Positions 10,930 through 21,728 of a stretch of 64,000 nucleotides of DNA are shown one piece after another; position 1 is the stretch's first letter; each line of letters begins with the position of its first letter. The stretch comes from Pomacea canaliculata. Lineage: Eukaryota; Mollusca; Gastropoda; Architaenioglossa; Ampullariidae. The stretch covers positions 6,065,924 through 6,129,923 of the forward strand of contig NC_037592.1 in NCBI RefSeq assembly GCF_003073045.1, given 5' to 3'. The position numbers and the translations under genes were made by a program. Under the pieces are notes generated by a model. It was not told where the DNA came from. It did not search any database and was given only the letters and a program-made list of their open reading frames with translations.

Positions 10930-11092
10930 TCCCGTCAGCACTTGTAATCAAGCCAACTCTAACAAGTTGATTGCTCTTTTCACCAATTTTGTAACCGACA
11001 GCAGCCAGCAGCGAAATAAAGGTAGGCCAACCTTCCTTCCACTGTTTCCAATTATAAGCATTACTCTAGCAGTCGGTAGCAATCTCTCTCAG
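10930..11092 (+). other. Putative non-coding 5' exon of B1
   Basis: Homologous to blocks before B2, B3 and B4 and to one orphan copy: 'ttgattgctcttttc', 'ttttgtaaccgacagcag', '...ccttccactgttt', then 'gcaatctctctcag' followed by gtagcgtga. The donor GT is at 11093-11094. The downstream intron start is also conserved ('gtgtaatatcccgcgttaa', 'gtcaaaaccgtt'). An exon boundary is inferred from repetition at five places. The 5' limit and transcription start are not defined, and the exon appears to be 5' UTR. Confidence 0.4.
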
Positions 11093-11093
11093 G

Positions 11094-12884
11094 TAGCGTG
11101 ATTTAGCAAATTCTTTCTTAGATGTTCTTGTTAGATTCCTACTTTGACCCACCCGTGTAATATCCCGCGTTAAAGTCAAAACCGTTGAAAATATGATAAT
11201 TTTGTAAAACCCTTAGAAGCCGTTTGTCGTGAATGAACTCATACAAACTTGATCCAAAAGCAATGCATGACAGAGAAGTTGTTGACAAGAATTAATGTAT
11301 AACAACACGTGTTTTAGGTATACGAGTTGTCCCTCTTGTTAAATATCTAAGTCTTCCATTTTATGGAAATAATCAATCTATATATTTAAATAAAGCGAAC
11401 GTCTGGTTTGACAGTAGCTGATTCGACTGCTACTTCGTAGTAAAGGAATGTAAATAGAAAATGAGTTGTAAAAGTTATTAGGTAGACTTAGAGTAAAGAT
11501 TTACTTTCTGTTCGAATTTCGTTAATAAAGGCTAACCCATATGCACAGAGAAAATCGCTGGAAATCGAGCATAAAGCATCAGAGAAACATATTTCGGTGG
11601 TATTTTATAACAAAGAGGCACGAGAAGTATTATTTTGTTTTTCTCCTAGTCATGCCTGGCTTTGTGAGGAAGTGACGTACGTAAGTTATTTTTAGGAATG
11701 GGTCGTCTGCACATTTGCTGCAAGCAGAGCAATTCACGGTTAAAAAAAAAAACAGCGACACAATGTGATGTTGCTGAATGTTCGCTTCGACACTCAGATT
11801 CAGTTTTTACTCATTCCGCAAAGACACAGGCTACATACGCCAGTAGATTAACTTTGTTTAAACTTGTGCGGACTTCGCCCTGTACTAAAGAATTTTCTCA
11901 AAACATTTCAAAAGCGATTGGTATCAAGTCACATATGCAGTACAGACAAGTCTTGGCTTGACAGTAAATCGAAGAGATTTGTTTCCTATACCAAAGCCAA
12001 CTATACAAAAGTATAAGCTGTCAAAACTAACATCGAACTGTTGGTAACAAGCTTAACAAAGATACGTACAGCAGCAGATATATGGATCGAGCAACTACAC
12101 GTAGCTAAAGTAATAATTTCATCCATTTTTTTTGTTAACTTGCATGCAGATTTCCTAAATATTCAGTATATTTATTCTTTGCTTTGTGTCTCAGGTTCAA
12201 AGCCTTCAGTGACACTGGGGTATATTTTGTAATCAAGACAGTTGATGTAGATATCCCCATGTTATCATCAACAGGGCACCAGACAGCTTTCATTCCATAG
12301 CAAACCATTTCACCCCAAATATGATTGGATTTCACTTTGAATGGATAGAACATAGGCACATTTAAACAAGATTAATTTCATGTATTCCTTAATGTAGCTG
12401 TACATTTGTTTTCCACTTGATGAGTAATGTTTGTAACAGAGTTATTCTTCTGCACTCAGTTTCAACAAAAATGCCAAGAGGCAGCAGGCTTACAAATCAG
12501 CTGTAAGGAATCATTATAGAGTATGCATCAGAAAAGTCAGAAAGATTTCATGTTACAAGAAATGAAAGTAGATATATTTTCTCATTTTTAAGTATCTGAA
12601 ATGTCACTATAATTTAAAAATACTAAGATATTATCACAGTATGTGGTGCATCAAAATATGTTCTTTATTATTTTATATCAAATCTCTCAAAAGTTGTTTG
12701 CAGTCTGTGTACTAATGTAAAGCACACATGCATAATGACTGGATTTGCATTGATTATTTTTTTTTCCTTTCATTTTAAAATCAGTTTAGTGATAAATTCT
12801 TGCGCAAAAGAAAAATATGCATGCATTAATTTAATGCGACAGTCAAGGTAAAAGTTGTAACTATTTGCCTCACAATAAATAATG
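11094..12884. other. Putative B1 5' intron, first part
   Basis: Aligns with 37685-40709 upstream of B2, apart from about 1.3 kb present only in the B2 copy (38670-39950). It includes an 87-codon open frame at 11698-11961 with several Cys (start MGRLHICCKQ). The B2 counterpart at 38301 has the same start but stops after 35 codons, so I do not call a gene. Confidence 0.4.
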
Positions 12885-12959
12885 TATTAGAGCAGGGGTG
12901 GGCAACTTCTCCGGTTGGCGGGCCGGATATGGGGAAATGAAGTCCTTGGCGGGCCAGAT

Positions 12960-14010
12960 TACTGGATCAATATAGACGATCCTATCTATTCTTCTTCGTG
13001 CATCATCGGAATGCTGCAGTTCTTCGGTGGAGTCTTCGTTGCTGATCCAAAAGATGTTAAGTATGCGCCTTCCGTCAAACTCCTGATCGTGGATGGCTTG
13101 GTTTCTTAAGAAGGCCTTTGTTTTTTCATGCATGTCTTGGGGCGGTGTGACAGCAGGGCAATGTCATCAGCAAAGTCCAAGTCTTCCAGCGTTGTTGTTG
13201 CTGTCATAGTCATGGTCCATCTGATCCCTCGTCCTCTCAGTCTTCATGATCCAGTCCATGGCCAGGATGAATGCAGCCCTGCTTCACCCGGTACTGACGT
13301 TGAAGGGGTCTGTGAGCTCTGTGTCACAGACAACCTGGGATTTGAAATCGCTGTACAGCATTGCAATGACCTGAACAAGTTTTGCAGGGACTCCGTAATG
13401 CCTCAATCTTCCATAAGGACTCGCGTGGATGCTGTCAAAAGCCTTCTCCAGGTCGATGAAATTGATGTACAAGCGGTGTGTTCCATTCGTTCTCTGCCCA
13501 CAATCTGTCGCATGAAGATGTGTTCGGAGCAGGATCGCCCAGGACGAAATCCTGCTTGCTGTGGTCGGAGGTCTTTCTGAGTTGCCGTCAGTCTGACAAA
13601 ACAATCTTGCTGAAGACCTTGCTGGTGAGGGAAAGAAGTGTTATGCCCCTCCAATTATTGCAGTCTCTAGAAGATGAGCCTGTCTTCCAACAGGGAGCTG
13701 CTGATTCCCAAATTTGCTTGAAGATTTCAGTCAGCTTGGGAGCTGTCACATTTATATGGCTGTTATTCCAAATATGTCTGCAAGCTGAATCTGGTCTGTT
13801 CATCAAAATGTTCCTTCCAGCGCTGTAGTTTTTCTGCCTCTCCCTCGATGACATTATTCAACTGCACATCACTGTTGTTTTTACTCAGTGTCTTCAGGTC
13901 ATTTTTACTTGCTGCATTTTCTGCTTCATCTGCCAGTTATGGTTTAGTTTTGCATATCTTTGTCTGAGTTGTTCTTTCAGGCGTTCAGATCTGACTTGTG
14001 ATGACTCAGT
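12960..14010 (-). mobile_element. RTE-like LINE fragment (reverse transcriptase) nested in the hAT element
   Basis: Read on the minus strand, pieces of a non-LTR reverse transcriptase appear in order. They are EAEKLQRWKEHFDE (about 13845), NNWRGITLLSLTSKVFSKIVL (about 13650), QQAGFRPGRSC (about 13550), LYINFIDLEKAFDSIH (about 13440), GVPAKLVQVIAMLYSDFKSQ (about 13370) and a catalytic-motif segment DLDFADDIALLSH (about 13180). The set is typical of RTE-clade elements such as SjR2-like ones. The piece is 5'- and 3'-truncated and broken in several frames. It lies between the hAT left end and the transposase remnant, so it inserted into the hAT before or after that copy jumped here. Confidence 0.75.
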
Positions 14011-14221
14011 TTGCCAGAGTCCACTGCTGACGATCGACGTAGCTCATGTGGCTATCACAAGAGTAAAATGTAGGTTGCACATACGGCATCTCAATTCTTA
14101 GCCATGAAAGACCACTGGAGCAATTTGGTCAATGTAAACTTGTAAACTTTAATTTTAAAGCATAGAGACCAAAAACAGTATTTAATGATGTTAAAGTTAT
14201 GTACTTCAATAGCTGCTGAAG

Positions 14222-15168
14222 TCAGTGAGACAGCTGCGGTCGATCACAGTTGTCAGCAAGTTGCTTGAACTCTGGCTGCATGTCGGATGTAGAAATCCTC
14301 AGTAACGACTGCACGTGAACATCAGTTAGACTGGAACGCGGATTTGTCTTGTTGATGTTCATGGTCGAAAATGTTTGCTCACAAATGTATGTAGACCCGA
14401 ACAGAACAAGCAGTTTCATGGCCATCTTTCTCAGGTTGGCAAACTTGGACTCATTCAGTGAGACATACAATTTGTCAATGCTTTCAGATTGGAATTTCTC
14501 TTTCAGGGTAGTCACACTGCAGGTTAGTCGATTCCAGCTGTAGAGCATCCGGCACCTTTTCAAAGTCAGTTGTAAACGGGGATGACAAGATATCAAACTC
14601 TGCAGCAATTTTCTGGAAATCCGCAAATCGACGAGCAAATTCATTGTCTAGTGTAGATATCATATTGGTGTATTTCTCAGCTGACATCATCTGGGCTGAC
14701 ATAGTCTCCAGTGTTGGAAAGTAAGTTGTGATATTCTGAAAATTCACAATCACTGAGCGATTTGCTGTGCTTGGCAATGTTGTATGCGACCACAAAGCTG
14801 GCAAGAGTAGCAGCTTTCTGGGCTACTTTGGTTTTGACGAATAGATTCTGCTGCTTTACAAGTTTTCTGTCCAGTTCTGTTGCTCTTGTTTGCCATTCCG
14901 CTGCTGATAAAGTCCTGCCATAGCCTGCATGTGTCGTCGCATCATGGCGGCTAGCGTTGTACTCTTTCATCACGGCAACACTTTCACTGCACAACAGACA
15001 TACTGCTTTCTTGCCGACTTCTAAATCTAATGCTAACTGAAAACAAAGAATCAAAAAACAAAGAAAACAAAGAACCAAAAAATGACTAACAGTCACTATT
15101 ATTCGACGCAGTAAGCAAGTAATTAGTGGGAGATTGCGGCAGACTGTGGCCGCGGGCCACATTATCAT
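14222..15168 (-). pseudogene. hAT transposase remnant (Charlie8/GTF2IRD2-like)
   Basis: Three overlapping minus-strand frames carry recognisable blocks: N-terminal Cys-rich segment with AVCLLCSES and KEYNASRHD (about 15000-14930), KQQNLFVKTKVAQKAATLASFVVAYNIAKHSK split across about 14860-14760, FPTLETMSAQMMSAEKYTNM (about 14715-14660), and the C-terminal dimerisation domain ending PEFKQLADNCDRPQLSH at 14222. A full-length transposase of this group is around 600 residues; the region between the N-terminal block and FPTLET is missing, which removes the catalytic core. Confidence 0.7.
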
Positions 15169-15260
15169 GTACGACCAGAAACAGTCTGCGGGCCAGTCAA
15201 AATCCCGTCGCGGGCCGGATCCGGCCCGCGGGCCGTATGTTGCCCACCCCTGTATTAGAG

Positions 15261-16920
15261 GATATTTACTTTAATCATGTTTATTTTCTGAAAAGCTCAA
15301 GAGCAAAAGGACTTTAATGAGTGTAGTCAGCGGCCAACAATTCAATATCATCACTATTTCCATTTAACTTAAAAAAATTATCAGACAAATGACAAATGCC
15401 CTACTTTATTAATCCCAGTGGGCAGTAATACTCAGGAAGTGGGCTCAGTTACAGAAGTTACAAAAATGCAGACAGAGCAAGTGCTTATTACAAGATAAGG
15501 ATATGTGTACTTCAGAAATATTCAGTAGTCTAACAGTAAATTGATTTTGCTATTTATTCCTTCCTTAAGCACCTAGCAAATGCAGTGGATGATCTATCAA
15601 GCAAAAATTCAGTTGATAGAGTTAACAATATAGCAAAATAAAAATAAAATAATACTGTCTTTGAAAACTTTTTGACATCTTACCATCCTTCGAATGTACT
15701 TTGTATAATATTAATTTACAATTCTAAAATATCAAAATGCCAGACTGGAAATCATCTGCCTCTGAAATTAAACAGTACAGTTTATCTTAGACAAAAGTAC
15801 ATTCCAAAATGTGTTTATAGTTTAGTAATAATAAAAAACAGAAAAATTAACTTAAATATGCCAACGTAGTAACAGACCCAGCCTGCAAAACTAGTGGGGT
15901 AGTGGTGGGCCCCACTGCAAGTTCACTACTAACCCACTAGTTTTGCAGGCTGGGGAATCATTAACAATAATAATCATCATACAACTTAGACTTTAATGAC
16001 AGTGAATGTTGCACATTAATTTTTGATTTAAAACTTGTTTAATTTAAAATAAATCTGGAAAAAGATTTTCCTACCAGTACATCGAGTGAAATCAGTTTCG
16101 ACCTTTTTTTTCATATAACTTCAGGAGAAGCTTAACCTTGATCATTGTTTACTTTTGCATAAAGTTTAAAAAGCTGTAAGGCTGTATTCCAAAATCAGCT
16201 GTTTCCTTTTTTTGGCAAATAGGTCAAATCTTCAACACGATAAGCTGAGTGATGTTTCTTTAGTTGACTCAAAGACATGCACAAGTCTGCTGCACTGAAC
16301 CACACTTGCTATTAGAAAAACCGCCTGTGTGCCAGAGGGGTGTGTTCTGCTTTCCTAGTAGCAGGTGAGAATACCGGTGTTTGAAGGCTTATAGCCTAAA
16401 AATTAATAATTATGTACTTATATTTTTGGAATTATTATTTTAAAATAACTTAAAATGATCATAACAAAGCAAATATTACACACAGGTTAGCCTTTAACTT
16501 GTTGGTTTGTACAGTGCACAATGAAGTCTGTATTGTCTGTATTCAAATCCTTGACAGGGGAAGCTAGTTTGCTGTCGGGATTAAAAAAAAGTCTCTGTTT
16601 GGTGAAATCTGATAGTATATACACAGCCTAGAATTTTATCTTTTAAAATGTATACTTTGTATAGGGTATACTGAATAACTGTTAAAGCCCAAATATCTAA
16701 TGCTGTTTTTATATATATAATATTAATCTGCTTTAACTATTCCATGAGATTATTTCTCAGTATAAATGTAAGGGATTAAAAGAAGTGTACATAATCGGAT
16801 ATTGAACGCACAATATACAGCAATATTTACCCATATTTGTTTTATAAATAAAATATATAGGCACAAGTAAAACACTTTTCAATATTCTCGCTGTCAGATT
16901 TGCTTGATGTGCTGTTTAAC
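15261..16920. other. Putative B1 5' intron, last part
   Basis: The first 50 bases and the part from about 16265 onwards align with the B2 upstream DNA (40718-41429). About 950 bp in between (15320-16268) has no counterpart there and includes a foldback at 15877-15954. The intron would end at the conserved 'gctgtttaacag', AG 16921-16922 (B2: 41428-41429). No gene seen. Confidence 0.4.
15877..15954. repeat. Foldback (hairpin) element of 78 bp
   Basis: A near-perfect inverted repeat: 'cccagcctgcaaaactagtg' on the left and its complement 'cactagttttgcaggctggg' on the right, with a GC-rich centre (tgggccccac). It lies in the 950-bp stretch present upstream of B1 but not of B2. It could be a tiny MITE or a locally formed palindrome; no target duplication is obvious. 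Confidence 0.6.
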
Positions 16921-16979
16921 AGAAGTAACTCTAACCTGGTTGGAGTCAAAGGCACCAAAGTCACCATCCAGCGGCGCTC

Positions 16980-19900
16980 GTGGAGTCCACATCCCAGTCT
17001 AAGATGCCTTCAGGTTATGTTATAAGCCAGAACATGCCTTCCTTAAGCGACAGCCTGACACTTACAAAAAAGACAGCAGAATTAACATCAGCTGCTGAAT
17101 CTGCAGCTTGGACTCTTATTGGCAGCTTGCTGAGTGCTGATAATGTCACAAAGTGTGACATAGAGCAGAGTTTTCTGCTCCATAAACTGGCAGCAGCACC
17201 GGAAGTCGGTCTCTCGCTTGCACAAGGCATACTGAAGAAAATCTTAAAACATGAAGTGGACATCAACATGATAGATAAAAATAAAGATACAGCTGTCGTG
17301 GTGGCTGCTAGATGTGACAACACAAAGATGGTGATGGAGCTTCTATCCCGACAGGCAGCTTTACCACCTGATGTAACACACGTGTGTTCTTTCTTGCAGA
17401 CTCTGACTAAGAACTGGAAACCACAAGAGACGCCTTATATGCACGCGCTTGTTGTCAAACTGCTGTGGGACAGACTACAAGACACAGCACTACACAGCTG
17501 TCACAAACAACTTCACCACACACTGGTCCGACTGGCAGTCACGTTTCACACGTCACTTGTACGTGAAATGTTTGTAACAGAACAACAAGTGAACTCTCTA
17601 GACAGTGAGGGGATGGCCGTGTTACACAGGTTAGCCATGTTTGATAGCGATGACCATATCCGCCTTTTGCACTATTTCATCAGCAAAGGGGCAAATGTCA
17701 ATCTACAGAATACTTTCGGTGATACACCTCTACATATTGCTGCCAAAAATAGCAACTGGATGATGATGGAGGCTTTGTTACACCGACAAGCTTACAGTGA
17801 TGTGACTAATTGTGAACAGTTCTCAGTCTTACACATAATGGCTTCTTACACAGATTCTAAACCTTTTTCGAAAATTGACCAGATATTTCAATTGTTAATT
17901 TTCAACAATAACAATGTCAACAAAAAGGACGGCGAAGGAAACACAGCCTTACATCTGGCAGCCCTCGCCGGTAACATAACGTTTATGAAGACATTGTTAG
18001 ATCATGGTGCTCGTGCTGAGGGTGTTAATGACGAGCAGAAGACAGTTCTACACATGATGGCCATGACAAAAAGAGAAGTGTTCTCCAATATAAATCCCTG
18101 CATAAACGTTTTAGTGCTGACTGTAAAGAGAGGCGCAGATATTCAACAAAAGAATTGTGATGGTAACTCTGCTCTGCATCTTGCTGCTAAACATGACAAC
18201 TGGGGCTTGGTGGAATTTTTGTTGAAGTATGTTGACGATGCTGCTCAGCCTGACAGTGAAGGCTTCAACATTCTTCACAGACTTGCCATGGTGATATCTT
18301 TGCAAGGCCGCAGTTTGTTTCACAAGGTGGCTCAAAAAGTTGGTGACATCAATGCAAAAAGTAAACAGGCGATACAGCCATACACCTGGCTGCAAAATGT
18401 CAGAACTGGGACATGGTCAAGCTGCTAGAACAAGAAGGCGCCGCATGGGACGAACTAGACAGCGAAGGCTTTCATGTTGTTCACAGATACGCTATGGGAA
18501 AAAACGTGGAGCATAATATACTTTCATTTTTTGATATTAGTATGTACTGTAACACTCGTTGTTGGACTGGTGATACAGTGTTGCACCTGGCTGCAAGACA
18601 TGGCAACTGGTTAGTGGTGGAATTCATTGTAGAATATGTGGATAACATAAACGAGGTAGATTCTGAAGGTTTTACTGTTATTCAAAGACTTGTCACATCA
18701 ACATTTTCTTATGGTTATTATTTAATCTGCGACCTCATTGAGCTTGGCGCTGACTACACCTGTCGTGATCAAAACGGCGACACTGTGCTGCACCTGGCTG
18801 CCAAATATGGCCACTGGAAGATTGTCGAAACACCTTGCAAACCTTGGGGCAGAAGCAGACACACCAGATAGCGAAGGGTTTTCGGTTCTTCACAGAATAG
18901 CAGTAACAGACAGAAGTCATTTAGTTCCTGTTGAAGAATTCGCACAGCACGGTACATCTATAAATCAAAAGAATCCGCAAGGAAACACACCTCTTCATCT
19001 TGCTGTCAAAAATAACAACTTGGAAGTGGCCAAAGAACTCGTAAAATGCGGGGCAGGTGTTAACGATGTCGACGCCGAAGGCTTCACAGTCCTTCACAGG
19101 CTAGGACAGAGACAAAATTATGATGACTTATGTAAATCGCTACTTGAACTCTTGCTTGAAAAGGGAGCTAGGTGTGACATTGAGTCAAATAAACACGAGA
19201 GTGTTTGCGAAATTATCGTTCAAAATGAAAACTGGAGCATGATGAAATGTTTGCTTGATCAAGGAACACTTGTATTCAGAGAATACGAAGCCAAATGTCT
19301 TTTGCACCAGTTAGTTTGCAGTCACCATGGAGACGACTACACTAATGTTTGTGACCTACTGATTGAGAAAGGATTGTCTGTTAATACTAAAAATTGTGAT
19401 GGTAACTCGGTGCTTCACCTCGCAGCAGTTGCAGGTAACTGGAAGTTGGTGGAACATTTGATACAAAAAGGTGCACGTGAAAACATGGTAGACAGCAAAG
19501 GTTTGTCCATTTTGCACAGATTTGTTACTGATGCAAAGAGAGAAATGTACAATTATGCCCATTCTCTGGATACGATCATCGCTTCTAGTGTTGACTTAAA
19601 CGCCTTGGACCCTCGGGGTAACACAGCATTACAAATTGCAGCAAAACGTAGGCTGATGGGCATTGTGGACCGCCTAATAGACAGCACTGAAAATCCAAAC
19701 ACAAAAGATGATGAGGGCTTTACTCTTCTGCTGAGAGTATCACAAACGCCCTCGCCAGAATGTCTTTCTATTTGTCAGCGTCTGGTGCAGAAAGGTGCTG
19801 ACATCAACATCTGCTCCCCAGATGGCGAATCAGCTCTTCATCTTGCTTTCAAAAACAACAACTGGCCTGTAGTAGAATTACTGATGAACAGCGGGGCTCG

Positions 19901-21728
19901 ATTTGAGGTTGAAATTTTGGAAGGTCTTCATCCTGTGCACAATCTAATAGAACATTTCACATCTTCAGAGGACAATCAACTGACACTGATGACATTGTTA
20001 ACACAGAGTGGATTTTCGGTTAGCACACAAGATTCAAAGGGAAAGACACCAGCAGAACTGGCATTCACACTCAAAAAGTGGAAACTTCTCAAACACCTTT
20101 TAGAATCAGGAGCTCATTTAATTCTCAGAAAGGGAAACTCATATTTTCATGAATTTGCAAAATGCACTTCTCCTGAAGACATGACCGATATTACACGTCT
20201 CTTGCTTAGCCGTGGTTTCGACATAAACCTCAGAAACGACGAGGGTGATACGCCTGTCCATGTGGCGGCTGATAAAGGCAACTGGGACACTGTAAAAACA
20301 TTTATGGAGCACGGCGCCAATACAAACATGCTTGACACTAGAGGTTATTGTCTGCTTCATAAGCTTCTTAACTGTGAACGTTTTGGTGACCAGGTTATTG
20401 TAAGGGCCGTCTATCTACAAATCATACGTAGAACTCGTAAGGACATTAGTAACACACGGCGAAGACGTCAACCGCCGAGGGCCAGACAACAAGACAGCCT
20501 TGCAATTAGCTGTTGGCAACCACGAATGGAAGATGGTCGGAGAGTTAATTTCATTAGGAGCTGTTTTTGAACTCAGTGAAGATGAAAAACTGTCAGCCTT
20601 GGAACACCTCTTATTGTTTTGATTGGGAAGGTGTCGCCAGGGAAAAGTTGTATCCTTTCTTAAAATACATTACAAATGATGGTTCTGCTATTAACATCTC
20701 TTTCCAAGAAGAACACGGATATGTTGACCCCAAAACTTTGCTGCGGAAAGAGCGTAGAGAATGCTAATTGGAAGATGGCAATTGCCTTAGTTGAATATGG
20801 AGCAGACGTGATTCAGATGCTCAGAGATGAGGCGCTCTTAGAGCTGATGATGTCCAGATATTTGCAGGTTGATCACAAAAGGTGGATGTGTTTTCTTGAT
20901 TTATTGATTTCCAGAGGTCTTGACATCAATACCAAACTTACAGATCGATCTGGAATACTCCTCTATGATGAAGCTGTCAGAAGCTTAGGAGAAAATAAAG
21001 AGAATGTTACCAGTTGTTTGTTCAGTGCACTGCTGGAAAGGGGAGCCGATCCACTTCTTGTCGACTGTAGAGGACACACACTACTCAGAACAGCCATGGA
21101 CTTTGATGGACAGCGCACTCTGAATGCTCTAAAGAAACTTCTTCCTGCTGGGGTGACAACGCATCAACCGAGGCTTACAGAGGAGAGTTTGCTTTCGCAC
21201 AGAAGTTCCTCTAAAGTAACTGTCTCGCCCACAGAAAGAGCGGTACAGCTCCGACACATCTCCGCAGTCAAGCTACTGATCCAATCAGGCGCAAGTTCAA
21301 ACGCAGAGTTATTTCGTTTGAATACAGAATACCAAGTGAAGCTTGCTGGAAGAGCAGACACGAATGACAATATCAGAGAGCTCCTTCAGGTTTTGAATGA
21401 TGCTGCCAGTGAGCCCCACTCACTTCAATCACTATGTCGTTTATCGGTCTCACATTGGCTTGGTTGTGGGCCTGGCAGGGCAGACAAACTCAAAAACTTG
21501 ACGATTCCTTCTTTGTTAAAAAACCTTATATCTTTTTGTGATTTGCTGTCCACAGATCTTTTTTTCAATGAAAGTGAAGATTTCATCCCGAGATTCTCAG
21601 AAGGCAATGGTGACTTTATTTCCATTAACTATTACAGGTATAATGATGGCACCCTATTCTGTGGAAGCATGTCCACTCTTACATCTGATTCAGATGACCC
21701 ATATTATTCTGGCGGTGAATATAACTGA
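16980..21728 (+). pseudogene. B1: decayed long ankyrin-repeat/SOCS-box gene
   Basis: Collinear with B2 from its first codon, but the start is GTG (gctcGTGgag) where B2 has ATG; the next in-frame ATG is at 17004. Frames change at least five times relative to B2: near 18366 (aaa for aaaa), near 18830 (gtcgaaac for gtcaaac), near 20403, near 20608 and near 20740. Within each segment the repeats are well preserved, with the paired pattern DSEGFxVLHRL / GNTxLHLAAKxxNW. Unlike B2 it keeps the 3' end: GVTTHQPRLTEE, VKLLIQSGASSNAELF, then a SOCS box at about 21410-21545 (SLQSLCRLSVSHWLGCG ... LTIPSLLKNLISF; BC box good, Cul5 motif weak) and an acidic tail ending DDPYYSGGEYN. The ORF pieces are 16980-18428, 18413-18871, 18738-20570 and 20676-21728. 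The lost start argues for a pseudogene rather than sequencing error alone. Confidence 0.75.

Larger units (their letters stand above)
12885..15260 (-). mobile_element. hAT-family DNA transposon, non-autonomous remnant, with 8-bp target duplication
   Basis: The element proper is 12893-15252. Both ends carry the inverted terminal repeat caggggtgggcaac, and both are flanked by tattagag (12885-12892 and 15253-15260), the 8-bp duplication expected of hAT. The paralogous position before B2 is an empty site with one tattagag (40710-40717). On the minus strand there are transposase fragments. An N-terminal part (about 15060-14790) has a zinc-finger-like CLLCSESVAVMKEYN and QQNLFVK. A C-terminal part (about 14780-14222) reads NMISTLDNEFARRF, then the hAT dimerisation region STYICEQTFSTMNINKTNPR and LRISTSDMQPEF. 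The pattern resembles the Charlie8/GTF2IRD2-like group. The central catalytic region is absent and frames are broken, so it cannot make transposase. Confidence 0.85.

Noticed and set aside
13128-13828. Plus-strand frames of 116-150 codons
   Set aside because: They are antisense to the RTE reverse-transcriptase fragment.
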